A DNA stretch of 64,000 nucleotides, from the NCBI RefSeq assembly GCF_022012395.1, contig NZ_JAKLTQ010000001.1, positions 558,001-622,000 on the forward strand, given 5' to 3'. This stretch comes from Arthrobacter hankyongi. Lineage in GTDB: Bacteria; Actinomycetota; Actinomycetes; Actinomycetales; Micrococcaceae. The notes beneath the pieces are model-generated. The model saw only the letters and a program-made list of their open reading frames with translations. It had not been told where the DNA came from and did not search any database. Positions 34,477 through 43,086 of the stretch are shown here, in pieces (positions within the stretch are counted from its first letter, which is position 1; each line of letters begins with the position of its first letter). A program made the position numbers and the translations under genes.

Positions 34477-34878
34477 ATGCCCGTTATCCGCAATAACTTT
34501 GACGAGTCCAAGTTCGACGCGTACGTCGACGGAGCGGTGGCCGGGTCCTTGCATTACCGGATCCTGAACGGCCAGATGTGGCTGCTTGATCTGGTGGTCG
34601 ACGCCGAATACCACGGGTCCCGGTCGTCAGGGTTGAAGGACGCTCTGGTCCAGAAGGCGCTGACCGACGCGCACCGCAGGCGCCTGTCAGTGCTGCCGTT
34701 CTGCCACGAAAGCAGGAAGCATATCGTGTCCCATCCGGCGTACATCCGGCTCGTCCCGTCCACGCAGCGCAAGCGTTTCCTCAAATCCGTCGACTCCCGG
34801 CACCAGACCGGTACCCGCCGGTTCCGGCAGCAATCCGGCGGACGGACAGCGGTCCCGGCTTCGACAGGCGGGCGATGA
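34477..34878 (+). CDS. Small GNAT-like acetyltransferase (YjdJ type)
   Basis: A 133-residue protein resembling the short GNAT-like family PF14542. DAYVDGAVAGSLHYRIL, LLDLVVDAEYHG and LSVLPFCHESRKHIVSHPAY fit the family, but the acetyl-CoA loop, normally GxGxxG/A, reads GSRSSG. About 30 basic residues extend past the domain. GAGGAGAG precedes the chosen ATG. It follows the shared operator-like element, so it is a probable TetR target. Enzymatic activity is uncertain. Confidence 0.7.
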   Translation: MPVIRNNFDESKFDAYVDGAVAGSLHYRILNGQMWLLDLVVDAEYHGSRSSGLKDALVQKALTDAHRRRLSVLPFCHESRKHIVSHPAYIRLVPSTQRKRFLKSVDSRHQTGTRRFRQQSGGRTAVPASTGGR

Positions 34879-34969
34879 GCGGCAAGCCCAAGTTCCGGAC
34901 GCAGCCGGCCCGGGAAACCGCTGCCGGCACACTGTCCGGGGCGATGCCGGCGGCCTGAAGCGCGCGGCA

Positions 34970-35434
34970 GTGGACCGCACCGGGATCCGGCGGACCCGCA
35001 CCGGCCGGGCAGCAGCCCGGCCGGTGCTCGCCGCCGCCATGCTGCTGCTGATTGCCGCCTGCAGCAGCGGGATTTCCGGCCCGCTGGGCAAGTCCGCGGA
35101 CGAAGCCTCGTCCGCGGCGTCGTCGTTGGCGCTCGCGCTGCGGCTCGAGACCAGCGGCCGGGCCACCGCTGCAGTGGCGGAGACTACCGCCGAAAACATG
35201 CTGGACGAGACGGTCAAGGCCTACCAGTCTGCCGCTTCCCAGGAACCCTCCGACGGCACCGAACTGGCCCGGCAGCAGGAGGTGCTGCAGGCCTTGGACC
35301 GCACACTGCACAGCCTGCAGGCGGCCCGGTTGACGCTGGCCGGCGGGAGCGCGGCAGAGCGGGAAGCCGCCGTGCTGGACCTGGAGCACCAGGCCGCCGA
35401 GCTGTCCCGGCTGGGCAAGGAGCTGAAGCCGTGA
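34970..35434 (+). CDS. Small putative lipoprotein
   Basis: A 154-residue protein with an Arg-rich N-terminus, hydrophobic segment PVLAAAMLLLIAAC and a lipobox LIAAC with Cys at about residue 32. The mature part is Ala-rich and helical, with regular Leu/Ala spacing suggesting a coiled coil. A GTG start is used. Its stop overlaps the NRAMP-like gene by 4 bp, so it belongs to that cassette. No family recognised; a periplasmic partner of the transporter is possible. Confidence 0.7.
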   Translation: MDRTGIRRTRTGRAAARPVLAAAMLLLIAACSSGISGPLGKSADEASSAASSLALALRLETSGRATAAVAETTAENMLDETVKAYQSAASQEPSDGTELARQQEVLQALDRTLHSLQAARLTLAGGSAAEREAAVLDLEHQAAELSRLGKELKP

Positions 35435-36660
35435 AGAAGCTGCTCGGCCTGGCACTGGGCATCCTGACCGCCATCGGCGGGTTCGTGGACATTGGCGACC
35501 TGGTCACCAACGCCGTCGTCGGCTCCCGCTTCGGCCTGGGCCTGGTCTGGGTGACGTTGCTCGGCATCGTGGGCATCTGCCTGTTCGCGCAGATGTCCGG
35601 CCGGGTGGCGGCGGTCAGCGGCCGCACTACCTTCGAAATCATCCGCGAGCGGCTCGGCCCGCGCGCCTCGGCGTCGAACCTGGCCGCCTCGTTCCTGATC
35701 AACCTGATGACCCTTACGGCCGAAGTCGGCGGCATCGCACTGACCCTGCAGCTGGCCAGCAGCGTGCACTACCTGGCCTGGGTTCCGGTGGCCGCCGTCG
35801 CCGTCTGGCTGGTGGTCTGGCGGGTGAAGTTCAAGATCCTGGAAAATGTCGCCGGGCTGCTGGGCCTGACCCTGATTGTCTTCGCCGTCGCCCTGTTCAT
35901 GCTGAATCCGGATTGGCCGCAACTGGCCGGCCAGGCGGCCGCGCCCACCGTGCCGGAAGGCGAGGAGCCGGCCACCTACTGGTACTACGCCGTCGCCCTG
36001 TTCGGCGCGGCGATGACCCCGTATGAGGTGTTCTTCTTCTCCTCGGGAGCGGTGGAGGAGAAGTGGACGGTGAAGGACCTGAACCAGTCCCGGGTCAACG
36101 TCCTGGTCGGCTTCCCGCTCGGCGGCCTGCTCTCCATCGCCATTGCGGGCTGTGCCGCCGTCGTGCTGCTTCCGGCGCAGATCGGCGTCACCTCGCTGTC
36201 GCAGGTCGTGCTGCCGGTGGCCCAGGCCGGCGGCAAGCTGGCCCTGGCCTTCGTGCTGGTGGGCATCCTGGCGGCCACCTTCGGTGCGGCGCTGGAGACC
36301 ACGCTCTCCAGCGGCTACACGCTGGCGCAGTACTTCGGCTGGTCCTGGGGCAAATTCCGCCGTCCGGTGCAGGCTGCCCGGTTCCACCTGACCATGATCG
36401 TGGGCCTGCTGATCGGCGTTGCCGTGCTGATGACCGGGGTGGATCCGGTCCAGGTGACCGAATACTCGGTGGTCTTTTCCGCCATCGCGCTGCCGCTGAC
36501 CTACATCCCCATCCTGATCATCGCCAACGACCCGGAATATATGGGCGAACGGGTCAACGGCCGGACCACCAACCTCCTGGGCACGGTGTTCCTGGTGGTC
36601 ATCCTGGCCGCCGCGGTGGCGGCCGTTCCCCTGATGATTGTGACGGGAGCAGGCTCATGA
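35431..36660 (+). CDS. NRAMP-related divalent-metal transporter-like protein
   Basis: A 409-residue protein with about 11 membrane helices and NRAMP-like organisation. In helix 1 the canonical DPGN metal motif reads GFVDIGDLV, and in helix 6 the MPH motif reads MTPYEVFFFSS. These key changes mean manganese/iron specificity cannot be assumed; magnesium-like or other substrates are possible. A GTG start overlaps the lipoprotein stop. It is followed by two overlapping PRC-barrel-type genes. Confidence 0.8.
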   Translation: MKKLLGLALGILTAIGGFVDIGDLVTNAVVGSRFGLGLVWVTLLGIVGICLFAQMSGRVAAVSGRTTFEIIRERLGPRASASNLAASFLINLMTLTAEVGGIALTLQLASSVHYLAWVPVAAVAVWLVVWRVKFKILENVAGLLGLTLIVFAVALFMLNPDWPQLAGQAAAPTVPEGEEPATYWYYAVALFGAAMTPYEVFFFSSGAVEEKWTVKDLNQSRVNVLVGFPLGGLLSIAIAGCAAVVLLPAQIGVTSLSQVVLPVAQAGGKLALAFVLVGILAATFGAALETTLSSGYTLAQYFGWSWGKFRRPVQAARFHLTMIVGLLIGVAVLMTGVDPVQVTEYSVVFSAIALPLTYIPILIIANDPEYMGERVNGRTTNLLGTVFLVVILAAAVAAVPLMIVTGAGS

Positions 36661-37031
36661 CCGGTGGCGGCAAGACCTTCGACGCGGTGCTGCACATCCT
36701 TGACCGGCAGGTGCTGGATGTGGACAAACTGCCGGTCACCGCGGTGGACGACATCGAGCTTTCGGACCTCCCCGAGGGCCCCTTTCCCGACGGCACGCCG
36801 GCGCCGGTGATCACCAACCTGGTGGCCGGGGCGGTACTGGCCACGCGCATGTTCGGCGGCCGGCCGCCGTCGTCGCGGCTGAAGCGGATTGCCTGGCGCC
36901 ATGTGGCGGAACTGGGCACGGTACTGCGGCTGAACATCCACGGCGAGGACCTGGACCTGCTTTGGACCGAACGCTGGGTGCACCGGCATATCATCGGCAG
37001 GATTCCCGGAGGCAGCCATGATCCTCAGTGA
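36657..37031 (+). CDS. PRC-barrel-like protein, first of pair
   Basis: A 124-residue soluble protein. VLDRQVLDVDKLPVTAVDDIEL (about residues 13-34) follows the PRC-barrel beta pattern, in which a property of the barrel is to bind partner domains. The C-terminus has a basic amphipathic stretch (WRHVAELGTVLRLNIH). It overlaps the NRAMP-like gene by 4 bp and the next gene by 14 bp. The function is probably linked to the transporter; no experimental precedent is known to me. Confidence 0.65.
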   Translation: MTGGGKTFDAVLHILDRQVLDVDKLPVTAVDDIELSDLPEGPFPDGTPAPVITNLVAGAVLATRMFGGRPPSSRLKRIAWRHVAELGTVLRLNIHGEDLDLLWTERWVHRHIIGRIPGGSHDPQ

Positions 37032-37359
37032 CCTGCTGGGCCGGGACGTGCTGGACGGGACCGGCGCCAAGGTGGGCAAGGTCACCGACGCGCGGTTCGT
37101 GCTGGACGGCCTCCCGGCCTCCGAAGCCTCGCTCGCGCAGGCCCGGTTGTACGGCTTCCTGGTCAACCCCAGGTTCCACCGAGCCTCCTACCTGGGCTAT
37201 GAGCGCCGAGGCCTGACCGCCCCGTGGCCGATCGGCAGGCTCGAGCGGTGGTGGAGCAGGGGGACCTTCCTGGTCCTCTGGGAGGATGTAGCCGGCATCG
37301 GCGACGACGGCGTGCGGCTGAGGCCGGGCTACACCCGGCGCAGCCCAGTGCTCCCCTAG
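37018..37359 (+). CDS. PRC-barrel domain protein, second of pair
   Basis: A 113-residue protein beginning directly with MILSDLLGRDVLDGTGAKVGKVTDARFVLDG-type PRC-barrel sequence (the GRDV and GKVTDARF strands), then an Arg/Trp-rich C-terminal part. It overlaps the previous gene by 14 bp, so both are likely made from one message with the NRAMP-like transporter and lipoprotein. The partner or regulatory function is unknown. Confidence 0.75.
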   Translation: MILSDLLGRDVLDGTGAKVGKVTDARFVLDGLPASEASLAQARLYGFLVNPRFHRASYLGYERRGLTAPWPIGRLERWWSRGTFLVLWEDVAGIGDDGVRLRPGYTRRSPVLP

Positions 37360-37486
37360 CTCCGGCCCTGCACCCTTCCTGACCGGCACCGGATGTGCGG
37401 GCGCTGTCCGCGCCGCGCAGGCACCGAACGTCGACACTCCCTAGGATGGAAGTGAATCGTACAACCAAGGGGAAGGCGGAGCCGGT

Positions 37487-37504
37487 ATGCCGGCAACACC
37501 ATGA
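37487..37504 (+). CDS. Possible 5-codon leader ORF coupled to the GGDEF-EAL gene
   Basis: ATG CCG GCA ACA CCA TGA reads MPATP. It has GGAG 6 bases upstream, whereas the downstream GGDEF-EAL ATG has no good site of its own and overlaps this stop by ATGA. Ribosomes ending here could restart on the large gene. It is very short, so this is a tentative call. Confidence 0.35.
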   Translation: MPATP

Positions 37505-39867
37505 CGGCTTCGGGACCGGCAGCAGCCCCGGGCCAGCCGGCGACGAGGCCGGGCCGGGCGGCAACTGTGCTGTGCCGCGCGGCAGCCTCCGCCATCGCCG
37601 GCGCCGGGTTGGTGCTGCTGGGACTGGCAGGCCTGCGGACCATCGCCGAGCCGCCGCAGCTGGAGCTGGCCGCGGCAGCCTCGCTGGCCGTGCTGGTGCT
37701 GGCCTGGCAGCTGCGCATGGATACTCCGATCATGCAGCGGCAAAGCACCGTTGCCCTGGGCGCCGCCGTCCTGGTCTGCAACCACCCGGCGGCCCCGTGG
37801 CACCAGCCGCTGGCGGTGTTTGCCGGCGGCATGCTGGCAGCGCTGCTGGTCTTCCGCCGCTGGAAACCGATGGACCTGTACTGGCTCCTGAGCAAGGTGG
37901 CCTCCGCCGCCGTCTTCATCGCCGTGTTCCAGATTCTGCTGGCCGCGCCGGTGTGGTGGCCTGCGGCAGTGACCGCCGCCTGGGCGGCCTACATGGCCGC
38001 CGCCGTTGCCACCGACCGGGTCCTCGCCACCGCCGCCGGCATGCCCGCCACGTTCCGCAACGGCGTCGACGCCAGGTACGCGGCCGGCACCCTCGGCGTG
38101 AACCTGCTGATCTGCCTGGGCGGCTACTACCTCACGGCCCTGCCGCATGCGGCCGCGGACCCGGAACTGCTCGAGGTGCTGTTCCTGACGTCGGTCTGCC
38201 TGCTGGCCCTGGCGGTCACCGGCTGGCTGCGGAACCGGGAACTGCGCCGCAGGCTGACCGGCCTGGTCGGGGCCGCCCGTCAGCTGCCCTGGACCAATGA
38301 GGGGGCCGAGCGGATCCTGCTTGAAGCGGTCAGTGCCTCGGTGCGGGCGGACCAGGTGGCGCTCCGGGACGAGGGGCCCGGGGCCAGGGAAATCGGCGTC
38401 GAAATGGACCGGTGGAACGGATCCGGCGGCTACCTGGTGGCGTCCCGCGCCGGCGGCGCACAATTCGCCGAAGAGGACGAGCAGGTCCTGGACGCGCTGG
38501 CGCATCTGGGCAACGGCATGGTCCGGCAGCGCGAACTGATCAGCGAACTCACCTACCAGGCGGAAACGGACGCACTCACCGGACTGGGCAACCGCCGGAC
38601 CCTGTGGAAGCGGCTGGAGGAAATCAACGCCGGCCGGGACGCCGGCGAGGCGATTGCCGTCGTCTATCTGGATCTGGACGAGTTCAAGGCCGTCAATGAC
38701 CGGTACGGGCACGACGCCGGGGACCAGGTCCTGGTCACCACCGCGCAGCGGATCCGGGCGGCGATCCGCCCCGGGGACGTGGCCGCCCGGATCGGCGGCG
38801 ACGAGTTCGTTGTGGTCCTGCGGCATCTGGCCACCGAGGCCGATGCGCAGGCGGCCGCCATCCGGATCGCCGAAGAGATCGCCCGCCCGATGTGGATAGC
38901 CAATGGCCGGCTGCAGGTGCAGGCCAGCGCCGGCACTGCCTTCTCGGCGCGGCCCGCCGCGGATTTCGAGGAGCTGATGCAGGGCGCAGACTCCCGAATG
39001 TACGCCACCAAGCGGCTCCAGCAGCAGCTACGTGAGGACGGGCTGTCCGGCGCGGAACCTGCCGTGGGCCTCACCGCCGCCGTGGAACGCGGCGTCCGCC
39101 AGGGTCTGCTGCGGGTTGCGCTCCAGCCCGTCATCGCCCTGGATCTGGACGCGATCGTCGGCTTCGAGGCGCTGGTGCGCTACGAGGACGAGCAGCTGGG
39201 CAGTATTCCGGCCGACCGGCTGGTGGCCGAGGCCCGCCGGCTCGGGCTGCTCGACGAGCTCACCGGCCAGGTGATAGACGGCACGCTCGAAGCCATGCGG
39301 GCGGTCACGGCCGTCAGCGCAATCCGCTCAATCTCCCTCAACGTCGAGCTCGGCCAGCTCGAACCGGGCTCGGCGGTGCTGAAGCGGCTGCAGCAACTGC
39401 GCGCCGAGGCACCGGAACTGAACGTCATCGTGGAGCTGACCGAGAACTCGCTCGACACCCTCTCGGACCAGGCGCGCCTGGAACTGGCCTGGCTGCGCCG
39501 GGAGGGCTTCCGCATCGCCGTGGACGATTTCGGCTCGGGCTATTCGTCGATGAATGCCCTGACCGAGTTCGACTTCGACATTGTCAAGGTGGACCGTTCG
39601 CTGATCCGCGAGGACGCCGGCAGTGCCCGGAATATCGTGGTCAGCCACCTGATCTCGATGTTCCGGGCGCTGCAGGTGGATGTGGTGATCGAGGGTGTCG
39701 AGACCGCGCAGACGGTTCAGTGGCTGGCCGGCTGCCACGGCCTGAATGCCCAGGGCTTCTACTTCGGTCGTCCGATGTGGCCCGAGGAGGTCATCGTGCG
39801 GCTGGAGCAGTCCGGGACCGCGGCACTGGCGGATTCGCTGCGCCGCAGTTCCCGGGCGGCCCGGTAG
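37501..39867 (+). CDS. Membrane diguanylate cyclase/phosphodiesterase (GGDEF-EAL)
   Basis: A 788-residue protein. About eight membrane helices fill residues 20-255, followed by a GAF-like region (about 260-345), a GGDEF domain (about 355-520) with intact GGDEF (RIGGDEFVVV, about 430) and an EAL domain (about 530-775). The EAL domain keeps FEALVRYED (about 553), LTENSL, DDFGSGYSS, KVDRSL and EGVET. Both domains look catalytically competent, so it could make and break cyclic-di-GMP in response to an envelope signal. The membrane sensor is not an obvious named domain. Confidence 0.92.
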   Translation: MTASGPAAAPGQPATRPGRAATVLCRAAASAIAGAGLVLLGLAGLRTIAEPPQLELAAAASLAVLVLAWQLRMDTPIMQRQSTVALGAAVLVCNHPAAPWHQPLAVFAGGMLAALLVFRRWKPMDLYWLLSKVASAAVFIAVFQILLAAPVWWPAAVTAAWAAYMAAAVATDRVLATAAGMPATFRNGVDARYAAGTLGVNLLICLGGYYLTALPHAAADPELLEVLFLTSVCLLALAVTGWLRNRELRRRLTGLVGAARQLPWTNEGAERILLEAVSASVRADQVALRDEGPGAREIGVEMDRWNGSGGYLVASRAGGAQFAEEDEQVLDALAHLGNGMVRQRELISELTYQAETDALTGLGNRRTLWKRLEEINAGRDAGEAIAVVYLDLDEFKAVNDRYGHDAGDQVLVTTAQRIRAAIRPGDVAARIGGDEFVVVLRHLATEADAQAAAIRIAEEIARPMWIANGRLQVQASAGTAFSARPAADFEELMQGADSRMYATKRLQQQLREDGLSGAEPAVGLTAAVERGVRQGLLRVALQPVIALDLDAIVGFEALVRYEDEQLGSIPADRLVAEARRLGLLDELTGQVIDGTLEAMRAVTAVSAIRSISLNVELGQLEPGSAVLKRLQQLRAEAPELNVIVELTENSLDTLSDQARLELAWLRREGFRIAVDDFGSGYSSMNALTEFDFDIVKVDRSLIREDAGSARNIVVSHLISMFRALQVDVVIEGVETAQTVQWLAGCHGLNAQGFYFGRPMWPEEVIVRLEQSGTAALADSLRRSSRAAR

Positions 39868-39901
39868 CGGACGGGACCGGGCCCTGCGGACGGGACCGGG
39901 C
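39867..39901. repeat. 16-bp direct repeat after the GGDEF-EAL gene
   Basis: GCGGACGGGACCGGGC occurs at 39867-39882 and 39886-39901, in the 41-bp gap between convergent genes. The origin is probably slippage. Confidence 0.7.
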
Positions 39902-39908
39902 GGCCGGA

Positions 39909-41180
39909 CTAGCCTCGGCTGGAACTCCGGGCGGCCAGCCGGCGCTGCGAGAGGCTGCGGACCCGGGTGCGCAGGGCCACGCCGCTGCGCCGGCTGAGCA
40001 GGACCAGCGCACACAGCCCCGCCAGCAACGGGATGATGCCGCAGACCGCCACGGCCCAGCGGGCTCCGAACTCGGTGCCGATCCAGCCGATCAGCGGAGC
40101 CCCGAACGGCGTACCGCCCTGCATCACCGCCATGTACAGCGCCAGCACCCGGCCCCGGAAGTGCGGCTCGACCGAGAGCTGGATGCTGGTGTTGGCGCTG
40201 TTGAGCGCAGTCAGCATGGCCAGCCCCACGGGGACCAGCGACACCATGTAGAACCAGTAGCCGGGCATCAGGCAGGAGACGATGGCGAAGATCCCGAAAG
40301 CGATCACCCCGCCCACCAGGTACGGCATCCGCGGACCCTTCCGCCGGGCCGCCAGCAGCGCTGCCGCCAGTGTACCCACGGCCATCACGGACCCCAGCAG
40401 CCCGTATTCGCCCGATCCCTTACCGAACACGGAAGTCGCCATCAGCGCATTGGTGATCTGGAAGTTCATACCAAAGGTACCCATCAGCCCGACCAGGACG
40501 AAGATCAGCATCAGGTCCGGCCGGCCGCGCACATACTGCAGGCCTTCGACGACTTGGTGCTTACCTCGTTTGGCGCGTACCGACGGGAACAGTTCGGCCG
40601 TGCGCATCCGCCAGAGGGACAGGATGACGGCGGCGAAGCTGGCGGCGTTGACCAGGAAGGCCGGTCCGGTGCCCAGCCAGGCGATCAACAGCCCGGCCAG
40701 ACCCGGACCCGCGAGCCGGGCCAGGTTGAAGGACGCGGCGTTGAGGGCGACGGCGTTGGGCACGTCCTCCTGTCCGACCACCTCTGAGACGAAGGCCTGG
40801 CGGGCCGGCGCATCGAAGGCGCTGCCGATGCCCAATGCCAGGGCGATGGCGTAGACATGCCACAACTGCGCGGCACCGGTGACTACCAGCAGCCCGAGCA
40901 CCAGGGCGCACAGGCCCATGGCCGTCTGGGTGACGAGCAGCATCCGGCGCTTGGAGTGCCGGTCCGCCATCAGTCCGGCGTACGGGCCAAGGAAGAGGAT
41001 CGGCAGGAACTGCAGGCCGGTGGTGATGCCCACGGCGGTGCCGGAATGGTCCGTCAGCACCGTCAGCACCAGCCAGTCCTGCGCCACCCGCTGCATCCAG
41101 GTGCCCACGTTGGACACCAAGGCGCCGGAGACCCAAAGCCGGTAGTTGCGCACCGCCAAGGCGCGGAAGGTGCTGCTCAT
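39909..41180 (-). CDS. MFS transporter (multidrug/efflux type)
   Basis: A 423-residue major-facilitator protein with 12 predicted helices of the MFS_3/enterobactin-exporter-like class. Motif A-like DRHSKRRML is between helices 2 and 3 and the first helix has NYRLWVSGALVSNVGTWMQ. The C-terminus is an Arg/Ser-rich cytosolic tail. It overlaps the upstream MarR gene by 4 bp, a classic regulator/efflux pair. Substrates are unknown; export of toxic organics is likely. Confidence 0.9.
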   Translation of the reverse strand: MSSTFRALAVRNYRLWVSGALVSNVGTWMQRVAQDWLVLTVLTDHSGTAVGITTGLQFLPILFLGPYAGLMADRHSKRRMLLVTQTAMGLCALVLGLLVVTGAAQLWHVYAIALALGIGSAFDAPARQAFVSEVVGQEDVPNAVALNAASFNLARLAGPGLAGLLIAWLGTGPAFLVNAASFAAVILSLWRMRTAELFPSVRAKRGKHQVVEGLQYVRGRPDLMLIFVLVGLMGTFGMNFQITNALMATSVFGKGSGEYGLLGSVMAVGTLAAALLAARRKGPRMPYLVGGVIAFGIFAIVSCLMPGYWFYMVSLVPVGLAMLTALNSANTSIQLSVEPHFRGRVLALYMAVMQGGTPFGAPLIGWIGTEFGARWAVAVCGIIPLLAGLCALVLLSRRSGVALRTRVRSLSQRRLAARSSSRG

Positions 41181-41632
41181 CTGGCGCTCATCTCCTGCAT
41201 CAGGTGGGCCGCCCGGCTCAGGATCCGGCGGTCGTCGTCGTCGAATTCGGCCAGCCGCCGGGCCAGCCAGGCGGTCCGGTGGCTGCGGGCCTCGGACAGC
41301 ACCGCCTCGCCGGAGCCGGTAATGCGGACCAGGATCTGCCGCCCGTCCGCGGGGTGCGGCTCGCGGGCCACATAGCCCTGCTCCACCAGGCCGTTGACAA
41401 TCCGGGTCATCGACGGCGCCTGCACCTGCTCCCGCTCGGCCAGCTCACGCAGGGTCCGCGGGCCGCCGGTGAGATGGGCCAGGACCGCGTATTGGCCGGG
41501 CGGAACGATATCGCCGCTGGCCTCGGTGCGCAGCCGCCGGGACGTGCGCATCACCGCGATCCGCAGATCCACGGCCAGGACATCGGGCCGGAGAGCATCC
41601 TCCGAGCCTAGGGAAACGGGTTGCACGTTCAT
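41177..41632 (-). CDS. MarR family transcriptional regulator
   Basis: A 151-residue winged-helix repressor. The DNA-binding region is TLRELAEREQVQAPSMTRIVNGLVEQGYV, followed by the wing REPHPADGRQILVRIT. It controls the efflux gene with which it overlaps by 4 bp. The ATG at 41632 has GGGAGG upstream; a longer reading lacks such a site. A strong dyad lies 30 bp upstream. Ligand probably an aromatic acid or drug. Confidence 0.92.
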   Translation of the reverse strand: MNVQPVSLGSEDALRPDVLAVDLRIAVMRTSRRLRTEASGDIVPPGQYAVLAHLTGGPRTLRELAEREQVQAPSMTRIVNGLVEQGYVAREPHPADGRQILVRITGSGEAVLSEARSHRTAWLARRLAEFDDDDRRILSRAAHLMQEMSAR

Positions 41633-41661
41633 TGGACCTCCCGGCGGATCGGGCGAATTTA

Positions 41662-41687
41662 TTAGCACTGCTTATTAGCAATGCTAA
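41662..41687 (-). promoter_or_regulatory. MarR operator candidate
   Basis: A 26-bp dyad with outer arms TTAGCA and TGCTAA and inner arms TGCT and AGCA; 22 of 26 bases are symmetric. It lies 30-55 bp upstream of the MarR start and overlaps promoter-like TTGTTA and TAATAA sequences on the minus strand, fitting autorepression. Confidence 0.7.
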
Positions 41688-41711
41688 CAAACTTCGCCGG
41701 GTTAGGTCGCC

Positions 41712-42057
41712 GCCACCGCCGTCGTGTCTGTCGCCGTGTGCCGCCGCGCCCACTTTCGGGCCGCCGCGCCCTGCTTTACGCGTCAAGCAAAGGGCTGACG
41801 TGGGACGATGCGGCAGCTCCGATTCAACAGTGGGCGGGAAGGCACGCGGGCCCGCGGCACGCCGGCGGAGGCTGCAGCCCGCTTCACCGCGCCCATCTGA
41901 AGCCACCGCCGTCGTGCCTGTCGCCACGTGCCGCCGCGCCCACTTTCGGGCCTCCGCCCCCTGCTTTACGCGTCAAGCAACGGGCTGACGTGGGACGATG
42001 CGGCAGCTCCGATTCAACAGTGGGCAGGAAGGCACGCGGGTCCGCGGCACGCCGGCG
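41712..42057. repeat. Two direct copies of a 156-bp non-coding repeat
   Basis: The blocks at 41712-41867 and 41902-42057 are nearly identical (period 190 bp) and are separated by a 34-bp spacer. Both begin GCCACCGCCGTCGTG and end CGCGGCACGCCGGCG, and share TTTACGCGTCAAGCAA. They lie between the MarR control region and the end of an LLM-enzyme gene. The stretch is open in several frames, but no reading resembles a protein. No other gene is seen in the 428-bp gap 41633-42060. Confidence 0.85.
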
Positions 42058-42060
42058 CGC

Positions 42061-43077
42061 TCAGGCCTTGGCGACCACGTGCTCGCGCAGCGCTGGCATG
42101 ATGGTCTCGCCGTAGACCCGCAGGGTTTCCTCCTTGTTGTCGTGCTGCAGGTAGCCGGCGAACTGGGTCACCCCCAGCTCCTTGAGCTGCTTGAGCTTGC
42201 CGATGTGCTCCTCCGCGCTGCCGAGCACGCAGAACCGGTCCACGATCTCGTCCGGGACGAAGGCCGTGTGGATGTTGCCGGCCTGGCCGTGCTCGTTGTA
42301 GTCGTAGCCTTCGCGGCCGGCGATGTAATCCGTGAGCGCCCGCGGCACGGCGCCGCTGTCCCCGTATTTCGCCACGATGTCTGCCACGTGATTGCCCACC
42401 ATGCCGCCGAACCAGCGGCACTGGTCGCGCATGTGTCCCCAGTCCTCGCCGACGTACATCGGGGCGGCCACACAGAATTCGAGGGCCTGCGGGTCCCGTC
42501 CGGCGTTGGCGGCAGCCTGGCGGACGCTCTGGATCATCCACTCGGCAATGTCCACGTCCGCCAGCTGCAGGATGAAGCCGTCCCCCACCTCGCCGGCCAG
42601 CTTCAGCGCCAGCGGCCCGTAAGCGGCCACCCACAGCTCCAGCTCGGAGCCTTGGCTCCACGGGAACTGCAAGGTGGCGCCCTTGTAGTCGACCGGGCGG
42701 GAATTGGCCAGCTCGCGGATCACATGGATGGATTCGCGCAGCGTCTTCAGTGTGGCCGGCGCGCCATTGGTCACCCGGACCGCCGAGTCCCCGCGGCCGA
42801 TGCCGCACACCGTCCGGTTCCCGTACATCTGGTTCAGCGTGGCGAAGATCGACGCCGTCACGGTCCAGTCCCGGGTGGCCGGGTTGGTGACCATCGGGCC
42901 GACCTTGACGGTGCGTGTTTCAGCCAGGATCTGGCTGTAGATCACATACGGTTCCTGCCAGAGCAGGTGCGAGTCGAAGGTCCACACGTAGTCGAACCCG
43001 TGTTCCTCGGCCCGCTTCGCCAACGCCACCGTGCGGGCCGCCGGCGGGTTGCACTGCAGTACCACTCCAAACTCCAT
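42061..43077 (-). CDS. LLM class oxidoreductase (probably F420- or flavin-dependent)
   Basis: A 338-residue luciferase-like TIM-barrel enzyme. MEFGVVLQCNPPAARTV at the N-terminus and GNRTVCGIGRGDSAVR near residue 87 are typical of the TIGR03842-type LLM group that occurs beside dihydropyrimidinase genes. It uses reduced F420 or flavin. It is the last gene of the set with dihydropyrimidinase and carbamoylase, 9 bp downstream of the former. Its exact reaction there is not established; a reductive step on a pyrimidine or hydantoin is possible. Confidence 0.85.
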   Translation of the reverse strand: MEFGVVLQCNPPAARTVALAKRAEEHGFDYVWTFDSHLLWQEPYVIYSQILAETRTVKVGPMVTNPATRDWTVTASIFATLNQMYGNRTVCGIGRGDSAVRVTNGAPATLKTLRESIHVIRELANSRPVDYKGATLQFPWSQGSELELWVAAYGPLALKLAGEVGDGFILQLADVDIAEWMIQSVRQAAANAGRDPQALEFCVAAPMYVGEDWGHMRDQCRWFGGMVGNHVADIVAKYGDSGAVPRALTDYIAGREGYDYNEHGQAGNIHTAFVPDEIVDRFCVLGSAEEHIGKLKQLKELGVTQFAGYLQHDNKEETLRVYGETIMPALREHVVAKA

Positions 43078-43086
43078 GGCTGCCCC

